Below are positions 33,942 through 44,386 of a stretch of DNA of 64,000 bases, piece after piece. The stretch lies in contig JBELEM010000006.1 in NCBI GenBank assembly GCA_042093735.1, positions 1 through 64,000 on the forward strand. The letters run 5' to 3'. The number at the start of each line of letters is the position of its first letter. Position 1 is the stretch's first letter. A program made the translations under genes and the position numbers. Origin of the DNA: Hellea sp042093735. GTDB lineage: Bacteria > Pseudomonadota > Alphaproteobacteria > Caulobacterales > Maricaulaceae. The notes beneath the pieces were generated by a model that saw only the letters and a program-made list of their open reading frames with translations, was not told where the DNA came from and did not search any database.

Positions 33942-36050
33942 ATGTCTAAATTTCGTAAAATCAATATAGATGGAACAGAGTATGAGGTTCCGGGTGAATA
34001 TACATTGATGCAAGCTTGTGAGGAGGCTGCAGGTGTAGAAATACCTCGTTTCTGTTATCATGAAAGGCTCAGTGTGGCTGGTAACTGCCGAATGTGTCTA
34101 GTTGAGTGGGTAGGGGCTCCTAAACCACAGGCTTCTTGCGCTTTAACTGTTAATGACTTAAGGCCTAACCGAGACGGAACTCCCGCAAACATTCGAACAA
34201 ACTCTGAAACGGTAAAAAAAGCTCGTGAAGGCGTGATGGAATTTTTATTAATAAACCACCCTTTAGATTGCCCTATTTGTGATCAAGGTGGAGAGTGCGA
34301 TCTTCAAGATCAGGCAATGGCCTATGGACGAGACTCTGCACGTTTTGATGAAAATAAGAGGGCAGTTGACGATAAAAATATGGGTCCTTTGGTCAATACA
34401 ATTATGAATCGCTGTATCCAATGTACGCGCTGTGTAAGATTTATTACAGAGGTTGCGGGAGTGGAAGAAATTGGGTTGGCTTCAAGGGGTGAAGATGCTG
34501 AGATTACAACATATTTAGAGCAGTCCTTATCCTCTGAACTCTCAGGAAATGTAATTGATCTTTGTCCAGTTGGAGCTTTAACATCAAAGCCATACGCCTT
34601 CAATGCTAGGCCCTGGGAGTTAGATAGTGTGGAGTCTGTAGACTTGATGGATGCTGTTGGCTCAAATATACGCATAGATAGCCGTGCCGGGGCCGTTCTA
34701 AGAATTATGCCAGTAATCAACGATTCTATAAATGAAGAGTGGATAACAGATAAAGCTAGATTTAATTGGGATGGCTTGTCTCGTCAGAGACTTGATAGGC
34801 CTTATATTAGAGAAAACGGTAAACTTAGGGTTGCTGAATGGGATGAAGCGCTGAGTCTGGCTGCTGAAAAACTCTCAGGTGACCCGCGTAAAATTGCAGC
34901 TATTGTTGGAGACCTTTGTGATGCTGAATCCATGAAAGCTTTAAAAGACTTGATGGTCAGTTTAGATGTTAAAAACATGGATTGTAGACAGGATGGCATG
35001 ACTATCGGTTCTGATCATAGAGAGTCCTACATTTTTAATTCTACCATAAATGGGATAGAAGATTCTGATGCAATCCTAATAATAGGCTCAAACCCCAGAT
35101 TAGAGGCTTCACTCGTTAACACACGTATTAGAAAGTCATGGTTAGCAGGTAAGACAACTATAGCTCTTGTGGGGGAATTTTGTGATTTAACATATGATTT
35201 TGAGCATCTCGGAACAAAGCCTTCTGATGTATTAAAGTTAAGTAAGGGTAGAAGCGGTTTTTCTAAAACATTTAAGGAAGCAAAGAGGCCTTCTATTATA
35301 ATAGGCACTGGAATATTAAATCGCAAAGACACTGAAAAAATATTGAATTATATCAATATTTTGGGATCTAAGTCTAACTTAATAACAGCCCAATGGAATG
35401 GTTATAATATACTCCATACCGCAGCATCGCGCGTTGCTGGATTAGATATGAAATTTCTTCCAGGGGATAAAGGGTTGGGCACAAAACAAATAATAGAAGC
35501 CTCCAAAAGTGGTGATATTGAAACATTATTCTTACTCGGTGCTGATGAGCTTGAAACCTCTAGTTTAAAGGAAACATTTGTAATTTATCAGGGTAGCCAC
35601 GGCGATGCTAGTGCTCATGTTGCTGACATAATCCTACCAGGTGCTTCTTATGCCGAGAAAAGTGGAATTTATGTTAATTTGGAGGGCAGAGTGCAACTCG
35701 GAATGCCTTCTGTTAACCCCAAGGGCCAGGCTAAAGAAGATTGGTCCATTATCAGGGCTTTATCGGGTCATTTAAGAAAAGTATTACCTTATGATAATTT
35801 AGACGCATTGCGATCGAAGCTTTTTCAGGATCATCCATCATTTTCAGGAATAGGTTATATTGAAAAACCAGCTAACTCAAATAATTTGGATTTTCTGCCA
35901 CAAAGGGTCATTAAGGATTCAGAAGATGTACCATTTATAAATCCTATTTGCGATTTTTATATGACAAATCCAATATTACGTGCATCGAATGTTATGGCTG
36001 AATGTTCATCTATTGCTGATAGTCTGGATATGACAGAGGCGGCAGAATAA
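33942..36050 (+). CDS. nuoG: NADH-quinone oxidoreductase subunit G
   Basis: A 702-residue 75-kDa iron-sulfur subunit. The [2Fe-2S] N1b site (CYHERLSVAGNCRMC), the His-Cys3 cluster N5 (HPLDCPICDQGGEC) and cluster N4 (CIQCTRC with Cys in DLCPVGALTSKP) are all complete. The C-terminal half is the molybdopterin-oxidoreductase-like domain without a cofactor. The complete HPLDCPIC motif is a useful internal contrast to FdsA, which has lost those cysteines. Confidence 0.97.
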   Translation: MSKFRKINIDGTEYEVPGEYTLMQACEEAAGVEIPRFCYHERLSVAGNCRMCLVEWVGAPKPQASCALTVNDLRPNRDGTPANIRTNSETVKKAREGVMEFLLINHPLDCPICDQGGECDLQDQAMAYGRDSARFDENKRAVDDKNMGPLVNTIMNRCIQCTRCVRFITEVAGVEEIGLASRGEDAEITTYLEQSLSSELSGNVIDLCPVGALTSKPYAFNARPWELDSVESVDLMDAVGSNIRIDSRAGAVLRIMPVINDSINEEWITDKARFNWDGLSRQRLDRPYIRENGKLRVAEWDEALSLAAEKLSGDPRKIAAIVGDLCDAESMKALKDLMVSLDVKNMDCRQDGMTIGSDHRESYIFNSTINGIEDSDAILIIGSNPRLEASLVNTRIRKSWLAGKTTIALVGEFCDLTYDFEHLGTKPSDVLKLSKGRSGFSKTFKEAKRPSIIIGTGILNRKDTEKILNYINILGSKSNLITAQWNGYNILHTAASRVAGLDMKFLPGDKGLGTKQIIEASKSGDIETLFLLGADELETSSLKETFVIYQGSHGDASAHVADIILPGASYAEKSGIYVNLEGRVQLGMPSVNPKGQAKEDWSIIRALSGHLRKVLPYDNLDALRSKLFQDHPSFSGIGYIEKPANSNNLDFLPQRVIKDSEDVPFINPICDFYMTNPILRASNVMAECSSIADSLDMTEAAE

Positions 36051-37132
36051 TGATTACATCATTAATATTTTTTTGGTCTGATCTGTCACCAATGATGTGG
36101 TTTGGTTTAAAGCTTGCTCAGGTTGCAGCTTTTGTATTAATCTTATCTGTAATATTAGCTTTTTTAATTTTAATGGATCGTAAAGTTTGGGCTGCAGTTC
36201 AGATGCGCAGGGGCCCAAATGTAGTTGGTCCGTTTGGGCTATTACAGTCATTTGCGGATTTACTAAAGTTTGTATTCAAGGAAATCATAATTCCTGCTGG
36301 GTCAGACAAATCATTATTTATACTTGCACCATTGATCACTCTGATAATGGCATTCCTGGCTTGGGCTGTTGTGCCAATTGCGCCGGGATGGGTTATGTCA
36401 GACATAAATGTTGGTGTCCTTTATGTATTGGCAATATCCTCGCTAGGTGTATATGGTATTATAATAGGTGGGTGGGCGTCAAATTCCAAGTATCCATTCA
36501 TGGGGGCTTTGCGATCTACAGCCCAAATGATTTCTTATGAAGTTTCCATAGGCTTTATTATACTGACTGTGGTTTTTCTTGCAGGATCAATGAACCTCAG
36601 TGTGATTGTAAACTCGCAAGCTGGTGGATTTTATAATTGGAATATGTTCCGTTTTAATCCCTATAATACTTATGGTTGGTGGAATTTATTACTGTTTCCT
36701 ATTATGTTTTACATGGGGATACTTTTTTTCGTATCTGCATTAGCAGAAACAAACAGACCTCCCTTTGACCTTCCCGAGGCCGAGTCTGAATTAGTTGCAG
36801 GATTTATGGTTGAATATTCATCTACACCTTATTTGCTGTTTATGTTCGGTGAATATCTAAACATGACACTAATGTGTGCTATGTTTACTATTTTATTTTT
36901 GGGAGGCTGGGGCGCTCCTGTCGATATAGGGGTTCAGTTTATACCGCCTGTTTTTTGGTTTATGGCTAAATGTCTTTTTATGTTTTTTATGTTTGCTATG
37001 GTAAAGGCTATAGTTCCTAGGTATCGTTATGACCAACTTATGCGCCTTGGCTGGAAAGTCTTTTTACCAGTTTCATTAGTTTCGGTAGTTATAGTTTCAA
37101 CAATAGTTGTTTTTGTGGGTGGTGCTTCTTAA
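36050..37132 (+). CDS. nuoH: NADH-quinone oxidoreductase subunit H
   Basis: A 360-residue membrane subunit with about eight to nine helices that forms much of the quinone channel. Conserved loops are DRKVWAAVQMRRGPNVVGPFG and AETNRPPFDLPEAESELVAG, followed by YSSTPY. It overlaps nuoG and nuoI by a single base each. Confidence 0.97.
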   Translation: MITSLIFFWSDLSPMMWFGLKLAQVAAFVLILSVILAFLILMDRKVWAAVQMRRGPNVVGPFGLLQSFADLLKFVFKEIIIPAGSDKSLFILAPLITLIMAFLAWAVVPIAPGWVMSDINVGVLYVLAISSLGVYGIIIGGWASNSKYPFMGALRSTAQMISYEVSIGFIILTVVFLAGSMNLSVIVNSQAGGFYNWNMFRFNPYNTYGWWNLLLFPIMFYMGILFFVSALAETNRPPFDLPEAESELVAGFMVEYSSTPYLLFMFGEYLNMTLMCAMFTILFLGGWGAPVDIGVQFIPPVFWFMAKCLFMFFMFAMVKAIVPRYRYDQLMRLGWKVFLPVSLVSVVIVSTIVVFVGGAS

Positions 37133-37623
37133 TGATTAATAGAATTAAATTTGTAATTAGGGGTGCTCTTTTATTAGATTTTATTTCTGCTTTTTGGTTG
37201 GCATTGAAATATTTTTTTAGACCAAAAGTTACTATTAATTATCCATTTGAAAAAGGCCCTCTTTCTCCCAGATTTAGAGGTGAGCACGCATTACGCCGTT
37301 ACCCTTCAGGAGAGGAAAGGTGTATAGCTTGCAAACTGTGTGAAGCTATTTGCCCTGCACAAGCTATTACTATTGAAGCCGAGCCGCGTGAGGATGGTTC
37401 AAGAAGAACAACTCGGTATGACATAGACATGGTTAAATGTATTTACTGTGGATTATGTCAAGAAGCTTGTCCAGTAGACGCTATTGTAGAGGGTCCAAAT
37501 TATGAATTCGCTACAGAAACTCGCGAAGAACTTTACTATGATAAAGAAAAATTACTAGCTAATGGTGATAGGTGGGAAACTCAGATCGCAAAAAATCTTA
37601 GATTAGATGCGCCATACCGCTAA
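37132..37623 (+). CDS. nuoI: NADH-quinone oxidoreductase subunit I
   Basis: A 163-residue TYKY-type subunit with two [4Fe-4S] clusters (N6a, N6b). The ligands are in CIACKLCEAICP and CIYCGLCQEACPVDAI. An amphipathic N-terminal stretch docks it to the membrane arm. It overlaps nuoH by one base; nuoJ follows after 23 bases. Confidence 0.97.
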   Translation: MINRIKFVIRGALLLDFISAFWLALKYFFRPKVTINYPFEKGPLSPRFRGEHALRRYPSGEERCIACKLCEAICPAQAITIEAEPREDGSRRTTRYDIDMVKCIYCGLCQEACPVDAIVEGPNYEFATETREELYYDKEKLLANGDRWETQIAKNLRLDAPYR

Positions 37624-37646
37624 TATTTTTATAAGGGAAAGCAACC

Positions 37647-38246
37647 GTGTTAACAGTTATATCATTCTATTTACTTGCATTTATATCGATTGCATCTGCT
37701 TTTATGGTAGTAGCCTCTAAAAATCCTGTTCATTCTGTTATGTATCTCATTCTCACATTCTTTAGTGCTGCAGGATTGTTTATTTTGATGGGTGCTGAGT
37801 TTTTAGCCTTACTGATAATTATGGTTTATGTGGGTGCTGTTGCTGTACTATTCCTGTTTGTGGTAATGATGCTTGATGTTGATTTTGTCGAATTAAAGCA
37901 AGGTTTTCTAAGTTACCTTCCAGTTGGGGTGCTGGTGGCAGTAATTCTACTTCTAGAAATGTTGATGGTTGGTGCTGCATACTTAGCGGGAGAAACAAAA
38001 ACAGTTGTCGTTAGGGATGCAGGTATCTCTAATCTGGAGGCATTTGGTCAAGTTCTTTATACAGATTATGCAGGAGTTTTTGAGGCGGCTGGATTTGTTC
38101 TCTTGGTTGCTATGATTGGAGCAATTGTTTTAACACTTCGTAAAAGAGATGGGGTGAGAAAACAGATACCATTTGAACAGATTAGTCGTACAAAAGAAAC
38201 AGGACTTAAAGTGGTTGATATTGAACCCGGTGTAGGAATTGAATAA
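37647..38246 (+). CDS. nuoJ: NADH-quinone oxidoreductase subunit J
   Basis: A 199-residue membrane subunit with five helices. MVVASKNPVHSVMYLILTFF and LALLIIMVYVGAVAVLFLFV are the conserved helices 2 and 3, the latter containing the pi-bulge region. The start is a GTG at 37647, preceded by AAGGGAAAG. It overlaps nuoK by one base. Confidence 0.96.
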   Translation: MLTVISFYLLAFISIASAFMVVASKNPVHSVMYLILTFFSAAGLFILMGAEFLALLIIMVYVGAVAVLFLFVVMMLDVDFVELKQGFLSYLPVGVLVAVILLLEMLMVGAAYLAGETKTVVVRDAGISNLEAFGQVLYTDYAGVFEAAGFVLLVAMIGAIVLTLRKRDGVRKQIPFEQISRTKETGLKVVDIEPGVGIE

Positions 38247-38572
38247 TGATTATTGGGCTTTCTCACTATCTGGCTGTTGCCGCAATTCTTTTCACAATTG
38301 GTGTCTTTGGGATATTTGTAAACCGTAAAAATGTTATTGTAATACTAATGTGTATTGAGCTCATTTTATTAGCGGTTAATATAAATTTTGTATCTTTTTC
38401 TACACATATGACAGATGCCGTCGGAAGTAATCCAATGGCTGGTCAAGTTTTTGCACTCTTTATTCTGACGGTGGCTGCAGCTGAGGCTGCTGTTGGTCTG
38501 GCAATTCTGGTTGTTTATTTCCGTAACAGAGGAAATATCAATGTTGAAAATATTGATTTGATGAAGGGATAG
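38246..38572 (+). CDS. nuoK: NADH-quinone oxidoreductase subunit K
   Basis: A 108-residue, three-helix membrane subunit of the antiporter-like module. The two conserved glutamates needed for proton movement lie in IVILMCIELILLAVNINFV and TVAAAEAAVGLAIL. The frame overlaps nuoJ by one base and ends one base before nuoL. Confidence 0.97.
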   Translation: MIIGLSHYLAVAAILFTIGVFGIFVNRKNVIVILMCIELILLAVNINFVSFSTHMTDAVGSNPMAGQVFALFILTVAAAEAAVGLAILVVYFRNRGNINVENIDLMKG

Positions 38573-38573
38573 A

Positions 38574-40661
38574 GTGTTGCTTTATCATGTAATTATATTT
38601 GCTCCACTAATTGGTGCATTGATCGCCGGAACCGCTGGTACAAAATTTGGTCGTAACATTCTAAATGAAAAATTATGCATGGTTTTGACGACCAGTTTTT
38701 TATTCACATCTGCTGCACTCTCATGGGTATCGCTTGTTAAAGTGGGTATTAGTCACGAAGCTGTCGATATTAAAGTACTACGGTGGATAGACGTTGGTGA
38801 CTTTAAAGCAGATTGGGCATTTAAAATAGATACGCTCACAGCAGTAATGCTGGTGGTTGTAAACTCAGTATCAGCTTTAGTTCACTTATATAGCTGGGGT
38901 TATATGAGTAATGATAATTATAAACCACGCTTCTTTTCGTATTTATCTTTGTTTACATTTGCTATGTTGATGCTTGTTACCTCTAATAACTTCATTCAAC
39001 TTTTCTTTGGATGGGAAGGTGTTGGCTTGGCTTCTTATCTGTTAATTGGATACTACTTTAAGAAAGATACCGCTAACGCAGCTTCGATTAAAGCTTTTGT
39101 AACAAATAGAGTGGGTGATGTTGGTCTTGCTTTGGGTGTTATGACGGTTTTTTTAGTTTTTGGTTCAGTTAATTTTGATACTGTTTTTAGCTCAATTATT
39201 GAGAATAGTGATAGAAGACTTTCATTTTTATCATTTGAAATTAATGCATTGGAACTAATTGCCGCTCTACTATTTATCGGTGCTATGGGTAAATCTGCGC
39301 AGTTTTTACTACATGTCTGGTTGCCCGATGCAATGGAAGGACCAACCCCTGTTTCAGCTTTAATCCACGCTGCTACAATGGTGACAGCTGGAGTATTTTT
39401 GATTTGTCGTACATCAGCAATATATGATGCTGCACCTATTACATCTGGTTTCATAACTGCAATTGGGGCTTTCACTGCTTTTTTTGCTGCGAGTGTAGCT
39501 TTAGTTCAAAATGATATAAAGAGAGTTATTGCTTACTCAACTTGCTCTCAGTTGGGTTACATGTTTTTCGCTGCTGGAGTGGGTGCTTATAATGCTGCAA
39601 TGTTTCATTTGTTTACACATGCTTTTTTCAAGGCTCTGCTTTTTTTATGCGCAGGTTCAGTCATCCACGCCATGCATCATGAACAAGATATGAGGAAAAT
39701 GGGAGGTATTTGGAAAAAAGTTCCTTTTACTTATGTAGCTATGATAATAGGTACTTTAGCCATCACAGGGATAGGTATTCCAGGTACTAAAATTGGGTTT
39801 GCGGGATTTTTCTCAAAAGATGCCATTATAGAAGCTGCCTATACCGCGGGAGCAATAGGTGCAAGTGACTCAGCTACCTTTGCGTTTTGGATTGGAATTA
39901 TTGCTGCTTTCATGACCGCTTTCTACAGCTGGCGTCTGATATTTATGACCTTTAATGGTAATTACAGAGGCGATCAGAAGACTTATGACCATGCGCATGA
40001 GAGCCCTCTGAATATGTTAGTTCCATTAGGCTTATTATCTGTCGGTGCGATAATCGCTGGTGTTCTGTTTTATTCTAAGTTTATGGGTAATTATGGTGAT
40101 TTTTGGAATGGCTCACTAGTAATGGACCATTCAGATCACCATGTCAGTATGTCCACAGAAAATCTATATGCTGCTGCTGAGGTATCAGTGTTAACTGGAA
40201 TTGAAGCTACTAAACACAGCGGTATATTTGGATGGTTGTTTAATTTAGTTCATGGATATCCTTTCTGGGTATTGTTGTTGCCACTTTTAGTATCTATTTC
40301 AGGATTTTCACTGGCATTTCTAATGTACATGCGTGGTGGGGGTGCATCAAAGCATATTAGTTATATTGAAGATAATGGTGGTTCACCTTTATACAACTTC
40401 CTTCTAAACAAATGGTATATCGATGAGGTTTATGAAATTATTTTTGTAAAGTGGGTCAGAAAAATGGGAGATATTTTCTGGAAAATAGGGGATCAAAAAA
40501 TAATTGACGGTTTTGGCCCCAACGGAATTTCTTTGGCAGTTTCCCGTACTTCAAAACGTCTTTCAAAATTACAATCAGGTTATCTATACCATTATGCTTT
40601 TTTTATGTTATTGGGCGTCGCATTGATAGTAATCGTGGTGTTTAGTAAGGTAGGGGGCTAG
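38574..40661 (+). CDS. nuoL: NADH-quinone oxidoreductase subunit L
   Basis: A 695-residue antiporter-like proton-pumping subunit with a long lateral C-terminal helix. Conserved parts are FFGWEGVGLASYLLIGYYF with its Glu, LHVWLPDAMEGPTPVSALIHA and NDIKRVIAYSTCSQLGYMF. The start is a GTG at 38574. A His-rich stretch (MDHSDHHVSM, about 512-521) lies in a loop before the lateral helix. Confidence 0.97.
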   Translation: MLLYHVIIFAPLIGALIAGTAGTKFGRNILNEKLCMVLTTSFLFTSAALSWVSLVKVGISHEAVDIKVLRWIDVGDFKADWAFKIDTLTAVMLVVVNSVSALVHLYSWGYMSNDNYKPRFFSYLSLFTFAMLMLVTSNNFIQLFFGWEGVGLASYLLIGYYFKKDTANAASIKAFVTNRVGDVGLALGVMTVFLVFGSVNFDTVFSSIIENSDRRLSFLSFEINALELIAALLFIGAMGKSAQFLLHVWLPDAMEGPTPVSALIHAATMVTAGVFLICRTSAIYDAAPITSGFITAIGAFTAFFAASVALVQNDIKRVIAYSTCSQLGYMFFAAGVGAYNAAMFHLFTHAFFKALLFLCAGSVIHAMHHEQDMRKMGGIWKKVPFTYVAMIIGTLAITGIGIPGTKIGFAGFFSKDAIIEAAYTAGAIGASDSATFAFWIGIIAAFMTAFYSWRLIFMTFNGNYRGDQKTYDHAHESPLNMLVPLGLLSVGAIIAGVLFYSKFMGNYGDFWNGSLVMDHSDHHVSMSTENLYAAAEVSVLTGIEATKHSGIFGWLFNLVHGYPFWVLLLPLLVSISGFSLAFLMYMRGGGASKHISYIEDNGGSPLYNFLLNKWYIDEVYEIIFVKWVRKMGDIFWKIGDQKIIDGFGPNGISLAVSRTSKRLSKLQSGYLYHYAFFMLLGVALIVIVVFSKVGG

Positions 40662-40665
40662 TAAT

Positions 40666-42198
40666 ATGTTTGAAAACTACCCAATACTTTCTTTAATAAC
40701 GTTTATTCCTTTAGCAGGTGCTCTTTTATTAATATTTATGGCTCGCGTTTCAAGTTTAGAAGCACAAGAACAACTCTCTCAAAATGCTCCTCGTGTTGCT
40801 CTAGTAATTTCTTGTGCCGTATTTTTCCTTGCAACGGTGTTAACATTTGACTTTGATAATACCCAGCCAGGATTCCAATTTGTAGAGACAACAAAATGGC
40901 TTGGAGGAGGAATTGATTTTAGACTTGGTGTTGATGGCATCTCAATATTATTTGTATTGTTGACCACTTTCTTGACCCCCCTTTGTATTCTTGCCAGTGA
41001 AAAATCGATAGTATCTCGAAAGTTAGAATACATGGTAGCTTTCTTAATTTTAGAAACCTTAATGATAGGTACCTTTGTTTCCTTAGATTTAATTCTTTTT
41101 TATCTTTTCTTTGAGGCCGTACTTATTCCTATGTTCATAATCATTGGGGTTTGGGGAGGAAAAAATAGAGTTTATGCAAGTTACAAATTTTTCCTTTACA
41201 CGCTTTTAGGGTCAGTCTTAATGCTAGCAGCAATCATGTGGATATACAGCTATAGCAGTGTAATCTTAGGTGCCGCCTCAACTAATATAGAAGTATTAAT
41301 TAATGAGTTGAGTATTCCAAAACAAACACAAAAATTGTTATGGTTAGCGTTTTTTGCATCTTTTGCTGTAAAAATGCCAATGTGGCCAGTGCATACTTGG
41401 CTTCCAGATGCCCACGTTGAAGCCCCTACAGCAGGTTCCGTTATTCTTGCAGGTATATTGTTAAAGCTAGGGGGATATGGTTTCCTGAGGTTTTCACTAA
41501 CTTTATTTCCTAATGCCTCGCTGGAGTTGGCGCCATTAATTTTTTGGATGTCGGTAATAGCAATTATATACACCTCACTTATTGCTTATCGACAAAATGA
41601 TATCAAAAAGCTGATAGCGTATTCATCAGTCGCCCATATGGGTTTTGTTACAATGGGTATATTTACATTTAATATTCAAGGGCTGCAGGGCGGAATTTAT
41701 CAAATGTTATCTCATGGTATTATTTCAGGAGCATTATTTTTCTGTGTTGGAGTTATATATGATAGAATGCACACGCGAGAAATCTCTAATTATGGTGGTC
41801 TAGTTAAAAGGATGCCCATATATGCTGCTTTTTTCATGCTATTTACAATGGCAAATATAGGCTTACCCGGCACCTCAGGTTTTGTTGGTGAGATGCTCAC
41901 AATGATTGGAGCATACCAAGTTAGCCCATGGATTGCTCTGGGTGCTGCAATGGGAATGATCTTTTCAGCGGTTTATGCGTTACATCTATATAGGGAGGTT
42001 ATTTTTGGAGAACAAAAAAATTCTGCTCTCGATGACATTAAAGACATAAATGTAAGAGAATTAATAGTACTAACTCCTTTAGCGTTTCTAACTATCTTAT
42101 TGGGTGTTTACCCTTCACTTATAACGGACATAACGTCTGTTTCTGTTGAAAATTTAATTATTAATTTTAACGCTGCTACTTCGTTAAACGGAAATTAA
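40666..42198 (+). CDS. nuoM: NADH-quinone oxidoreductase subunit M
   Basis: A 510-residue antiporter-like subunit with about 14 helices. FFEAVLIPMFIIIGVWGG carries the conserved Glu, and MWPVHTWLPDAHVEAPTAGS and NDIKKLIAYSSVAHMGFV are the pump motifs. It lies four bases from each neighbour. Confidence 0.97.
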   Translation: MFENYPILSLITFIPLAGALLLIFMARVSSLEAQEQLSQNAPRVALVISCAVFFLATVLTFDFDNTQPGFQFVETTKWLGGGIDFRLGVDGISILFVLLTTFLTPLCILASEKSIVSRKLEYMVAFLILETLMIGTFVSLDLILFYLFFEAVLIPMFIIIGVWGGKNRVYASYKFFLYTLLGSVLMLAAIMWIYSYSSVILGAASTNIEVLINELSIPKQTQKLLWLAFFASFAVKMPMWPVHTWLPDAHVEAPTAGSVILAGILLKLGGYGFLRFSLTLFPNASLELAPLIFWMSVIAIIYTSLIAYRQNDIKKLIAYSSVAHMGFVTMGIFTFNIQGLQGGIYQMLSHGIISGALFFCVGVIYDRMHTREISNYGGLVKRMPIYAAFFMLFTMANIGLPGTSGFVGEMLTMIGAYQVSPWIALGAAMGMIFSAVYALHLYREVIFGEQKNSALDDIKDINVRELIVLTPLAFLTILLGVYPSLITDITSVSVENLIINFNAATSLNGN

Positions 42199-42202
42199 AA
42201 TT

Positions 42203-43636
42203 ATGTTTAATACAATTGCATTATTTGCACCTCAATTGGTTCTAGCCTTTTTTGCCTCGCAGCTTTTATCGACAGGAGCCTTTGCAAAGAAAAATATATC
42301 TATAGGTATACGTAATTTTTCTATATTTGTCTTGTTGGTCTACTCTCTAACTGGTTTTATTTTAGGTCAACCTACTGGAACAGCTTTCAAAGGTGCACTA
42401 ATTATTGATAATTTTAGTCACTACATGAACTTAATAATTGGTTTATCTGCAGCCGCAGCCTTAGCCTTATCTAAAAGCTTTTTTCAAATTGAAAAACTTG
42501 ATCGATTTGAATTTTCTATTTTGGTACTTTATTGCACTCTTGGAATGAGTATTATGGTATCTGCTAATACTCTTCTAGCATTGTATATTGGCATAGAAAT
42601 GCAGTCTTTATCGCTGTATGTAATGGCTGCTTTTAATCGTGATAGTTTAAGGTCTTCCGAATCTGGTTTGAAATATTTTGTTTTGGGTGCTCTCTCGTCA
42701 GGACTTCTTCTTTATGGTGCATCACTGATATATGGCTTTACAGGTTCTATTGAATTTACTCAAATTTCTGAGGCCTTATCGTCTGGTGCATCTCCGGGAG
42801 TTACAGCAGGCATGGTATTTTTACTTTGTGGGTTGGCATTTAAAATCTCAGCTGCTCCCTTTCATATGTGGACACCTGATGTTTATGAGGGCGCACCAAC
42901 ACCTGTTACTGCGTTTTTTGCATCAGTGCCCAAATTTGCTGCTATGGCATTAATCGCCCGCCTTTTAGTAGGCCCATTTGAAGGCATAGTTAGTCAATGG
43001 CAGCAAGTTATTGTAATATTTGCTGTTTTATCAATGTTTATTGGTGCTATCGGAGCATTAGTTCAGGTAAATATAAAGCGCCTTATGGCTTATTCATCTA
43101 TAGCTAATATGGGGTTTGCCCTAGTTGCATTGTCTGCGGGAACTGAAACTGGTGTGAAAGGTATGCTGATATTTATGAGTATATATGTTGTATCAGTTAT
43201 TGGAATATTTGCTTGCATACTTCAAATGAGAATTCGCGATGGTATGGTTGAAAATATTAATGATCTAGCGGGACTATCAAGCACAAACAGAAGTTTAGCT
43301 GTGGTACTAACAATTTTCTTATTCTCAATCATGGGCATACCCCCGTTACTAGGTTTTTTTGGCAAGTTTTTTGCCTTCATACCAGCAATAGAAGCAGGTA
43401 TGGTTTGGCTGGTCGTCTTAGCCCTCATAGCCTCTGTAATTGGCGCTTTTTATTATTTGCGTTTAGTGAAAATAATCTGGGGGGACGAGAGTGAGCATGA
43501 TTTTGTTGAGGCTCCTAAAACTCTTAAAAGTATAGCTTTAATCTCGTCTTTATTAGTTTTTCCCGTTTTGATACTTCCGTTAGTTTCAATACCCACCCAA
43601 AGTCTAATATCTAGGGCTGCGAGCAGTTTATTTTGA
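42203..43636 (+). CDS. nuoN: NADH-quinone oxidoreductase subunit N
   Basis: A 477-residue antiporter-like subunit and the last complex I gene. IGIEMQSLSLYVMAAF carries the conserved Glu. KISAAPFHMWTPDVYEGAPTP and VNIKRLMAYSSIANMGFAL complete the pump signature. birA begins one base after its stop, so the operon continues. Confidence 0.97.
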   Translation: MFNTIALFAPQLVLAFFASQLLSTGAFAKKNISIGIRNFSIFVLLVYSLTGFILGQPTGTAFKGALIIDNFSHYMNLIIGLSAAAALALSKSFFQIEKLDRFEFSILVLYCTLGMSIMVSANTLLALYIGIEMQSLSLYVMAAFNRDSLRSSESGLKYFVLGALSSGLLLYGASLIYGFTGSIEFTQISEALSSGASPGVTAGMVFLLCGLAFKISAAPFHMWTPDVYEGAPTPVTAFFASVPKFAAMALIARLLVGPFEGIVSQWQQVIVIFAVLSMFIGAIGALVQVNIKRLMAYSSIANMGFALVALSAGTETGVKGMLIFMSIYVVSVIGIFACILQMRIRDGMVENINDLAGLSSTNRSLAVVLTIFLFSIMGIPPLLGFFGKFFAFIPAIEAGMVWLVVLALIASVIGAFYYLRLVKIIWGDESEHDFVEAPKTLKSIALISSLLVFPVLILPLVSIPTQSLISRAASSLF

Positions 43637-43637
43637 T

Positions 43638-44381
43638 GTGAAAATTATCCAAAAAGAAAGCATTGATTCAACTAACGCCTATGCTAAGCTTTTATTGGAA
43701 ACTGAGCATAAGTCCCCTTTTTGGATAGCAGCTGAACGCCAAACTAATGGGCGAGGGCGTTATCAAAGAAAATGGATAAGTGATAAGGGTAATTTATTTT
43801 GTTCAAGAGTTTATTCGGTAGGTAATGATCTAAAACATTCATCTAATTTGAGCTTCGTAGCAGCCTTGGCGGTTGCAGAAACATTATTAAAATTTGTATC
43901 CCCAGAAACAATTAAAATTAAGTGGCCTAATGATGTTCTACTGCGAGGTAAGAAGGTTTCAGGAATATTACTAGAAAGCTTCAATTATAGAAATAAAAAT
44001 TACATAATCATAGGAATAGGAATTAATTTGTCACATCATCCTGAAGGTAATTTATACCCTGCAACAAATCTATTAGATAATATAACTGCTAAATCTCTCA
44101 AACTTTCGCCTTCAGGAATTCTTGATTTATTAGTTGATAGATTTGAAACCATTAACGAAATCTATTTAAAAGAAGGTTTTACTGCTGTAAGAGAGCAGTG
44201 GCTAAAGTTAAGTCATAATATTCCAGGGGAAGTAGAGGTTAAACTATTTAATGAGAATTTCTCTGGAAGAGCAATGGGAATTGATTTAAATGGGTCATTG
44301 CTTGTTACCTTGCCGGATGGCACCATACGTAATGTAAGTGCTGGCGATGTTTTTTTTGGTAGTGAAGAGGATAAGGACTAA
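43638..44381 (+). CDS. birA: Biotin--[acetyl-CoA-carboxylase] ligase, class I
   Basis: A 247-residue biotin protein ligase that attaches biotin to the BCCP subunit of acetyl-CoA carboxylase. The biotin/AMP loop is QTNGRGRYQRKW (about 35-46), with KWPNDVLLRGKKVSGIL following. There is no N-terminal helix-turn-helix, so it cannot repress the bio operon as E. coli BirA does. The start is a GTG one base after nuoN. The nuoN-birA-coaX-rnj order is widespread in alphaproteobacteria. Confidence 0.94.
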   Translation: MKIIQKESIDSTNAYAKLLLETEHKSPFWIAAERQTNGRGRYQRKWISDKGNLFCSRVYSVGNDLKHSSNLSFVAALAVAETLLKFVSPETIKIKWPNDVLLRGKKVSGILLESFNYRNKNYIIIGIGINLSHHPEGNLYPATNLLDNITAKSLKLSPSGILDLLVDRFETINEIYLKEGFTAVREQWLKLSHNIPGEVEVKLFNENFSGRAMGIDLNGSLLVTLPDGTIRNVSAGDVFFGSEEDKD

Positions 44382-44386
44382 TTGAT

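Noticed and set aside
39053..39475. Long antisense frames inside nuo and other genes (for example 140 codons opposite nuoL)
   Set aside because: They are antisense shadows of well-identified genes, with no ribosome binding sites and no recognisable domains.
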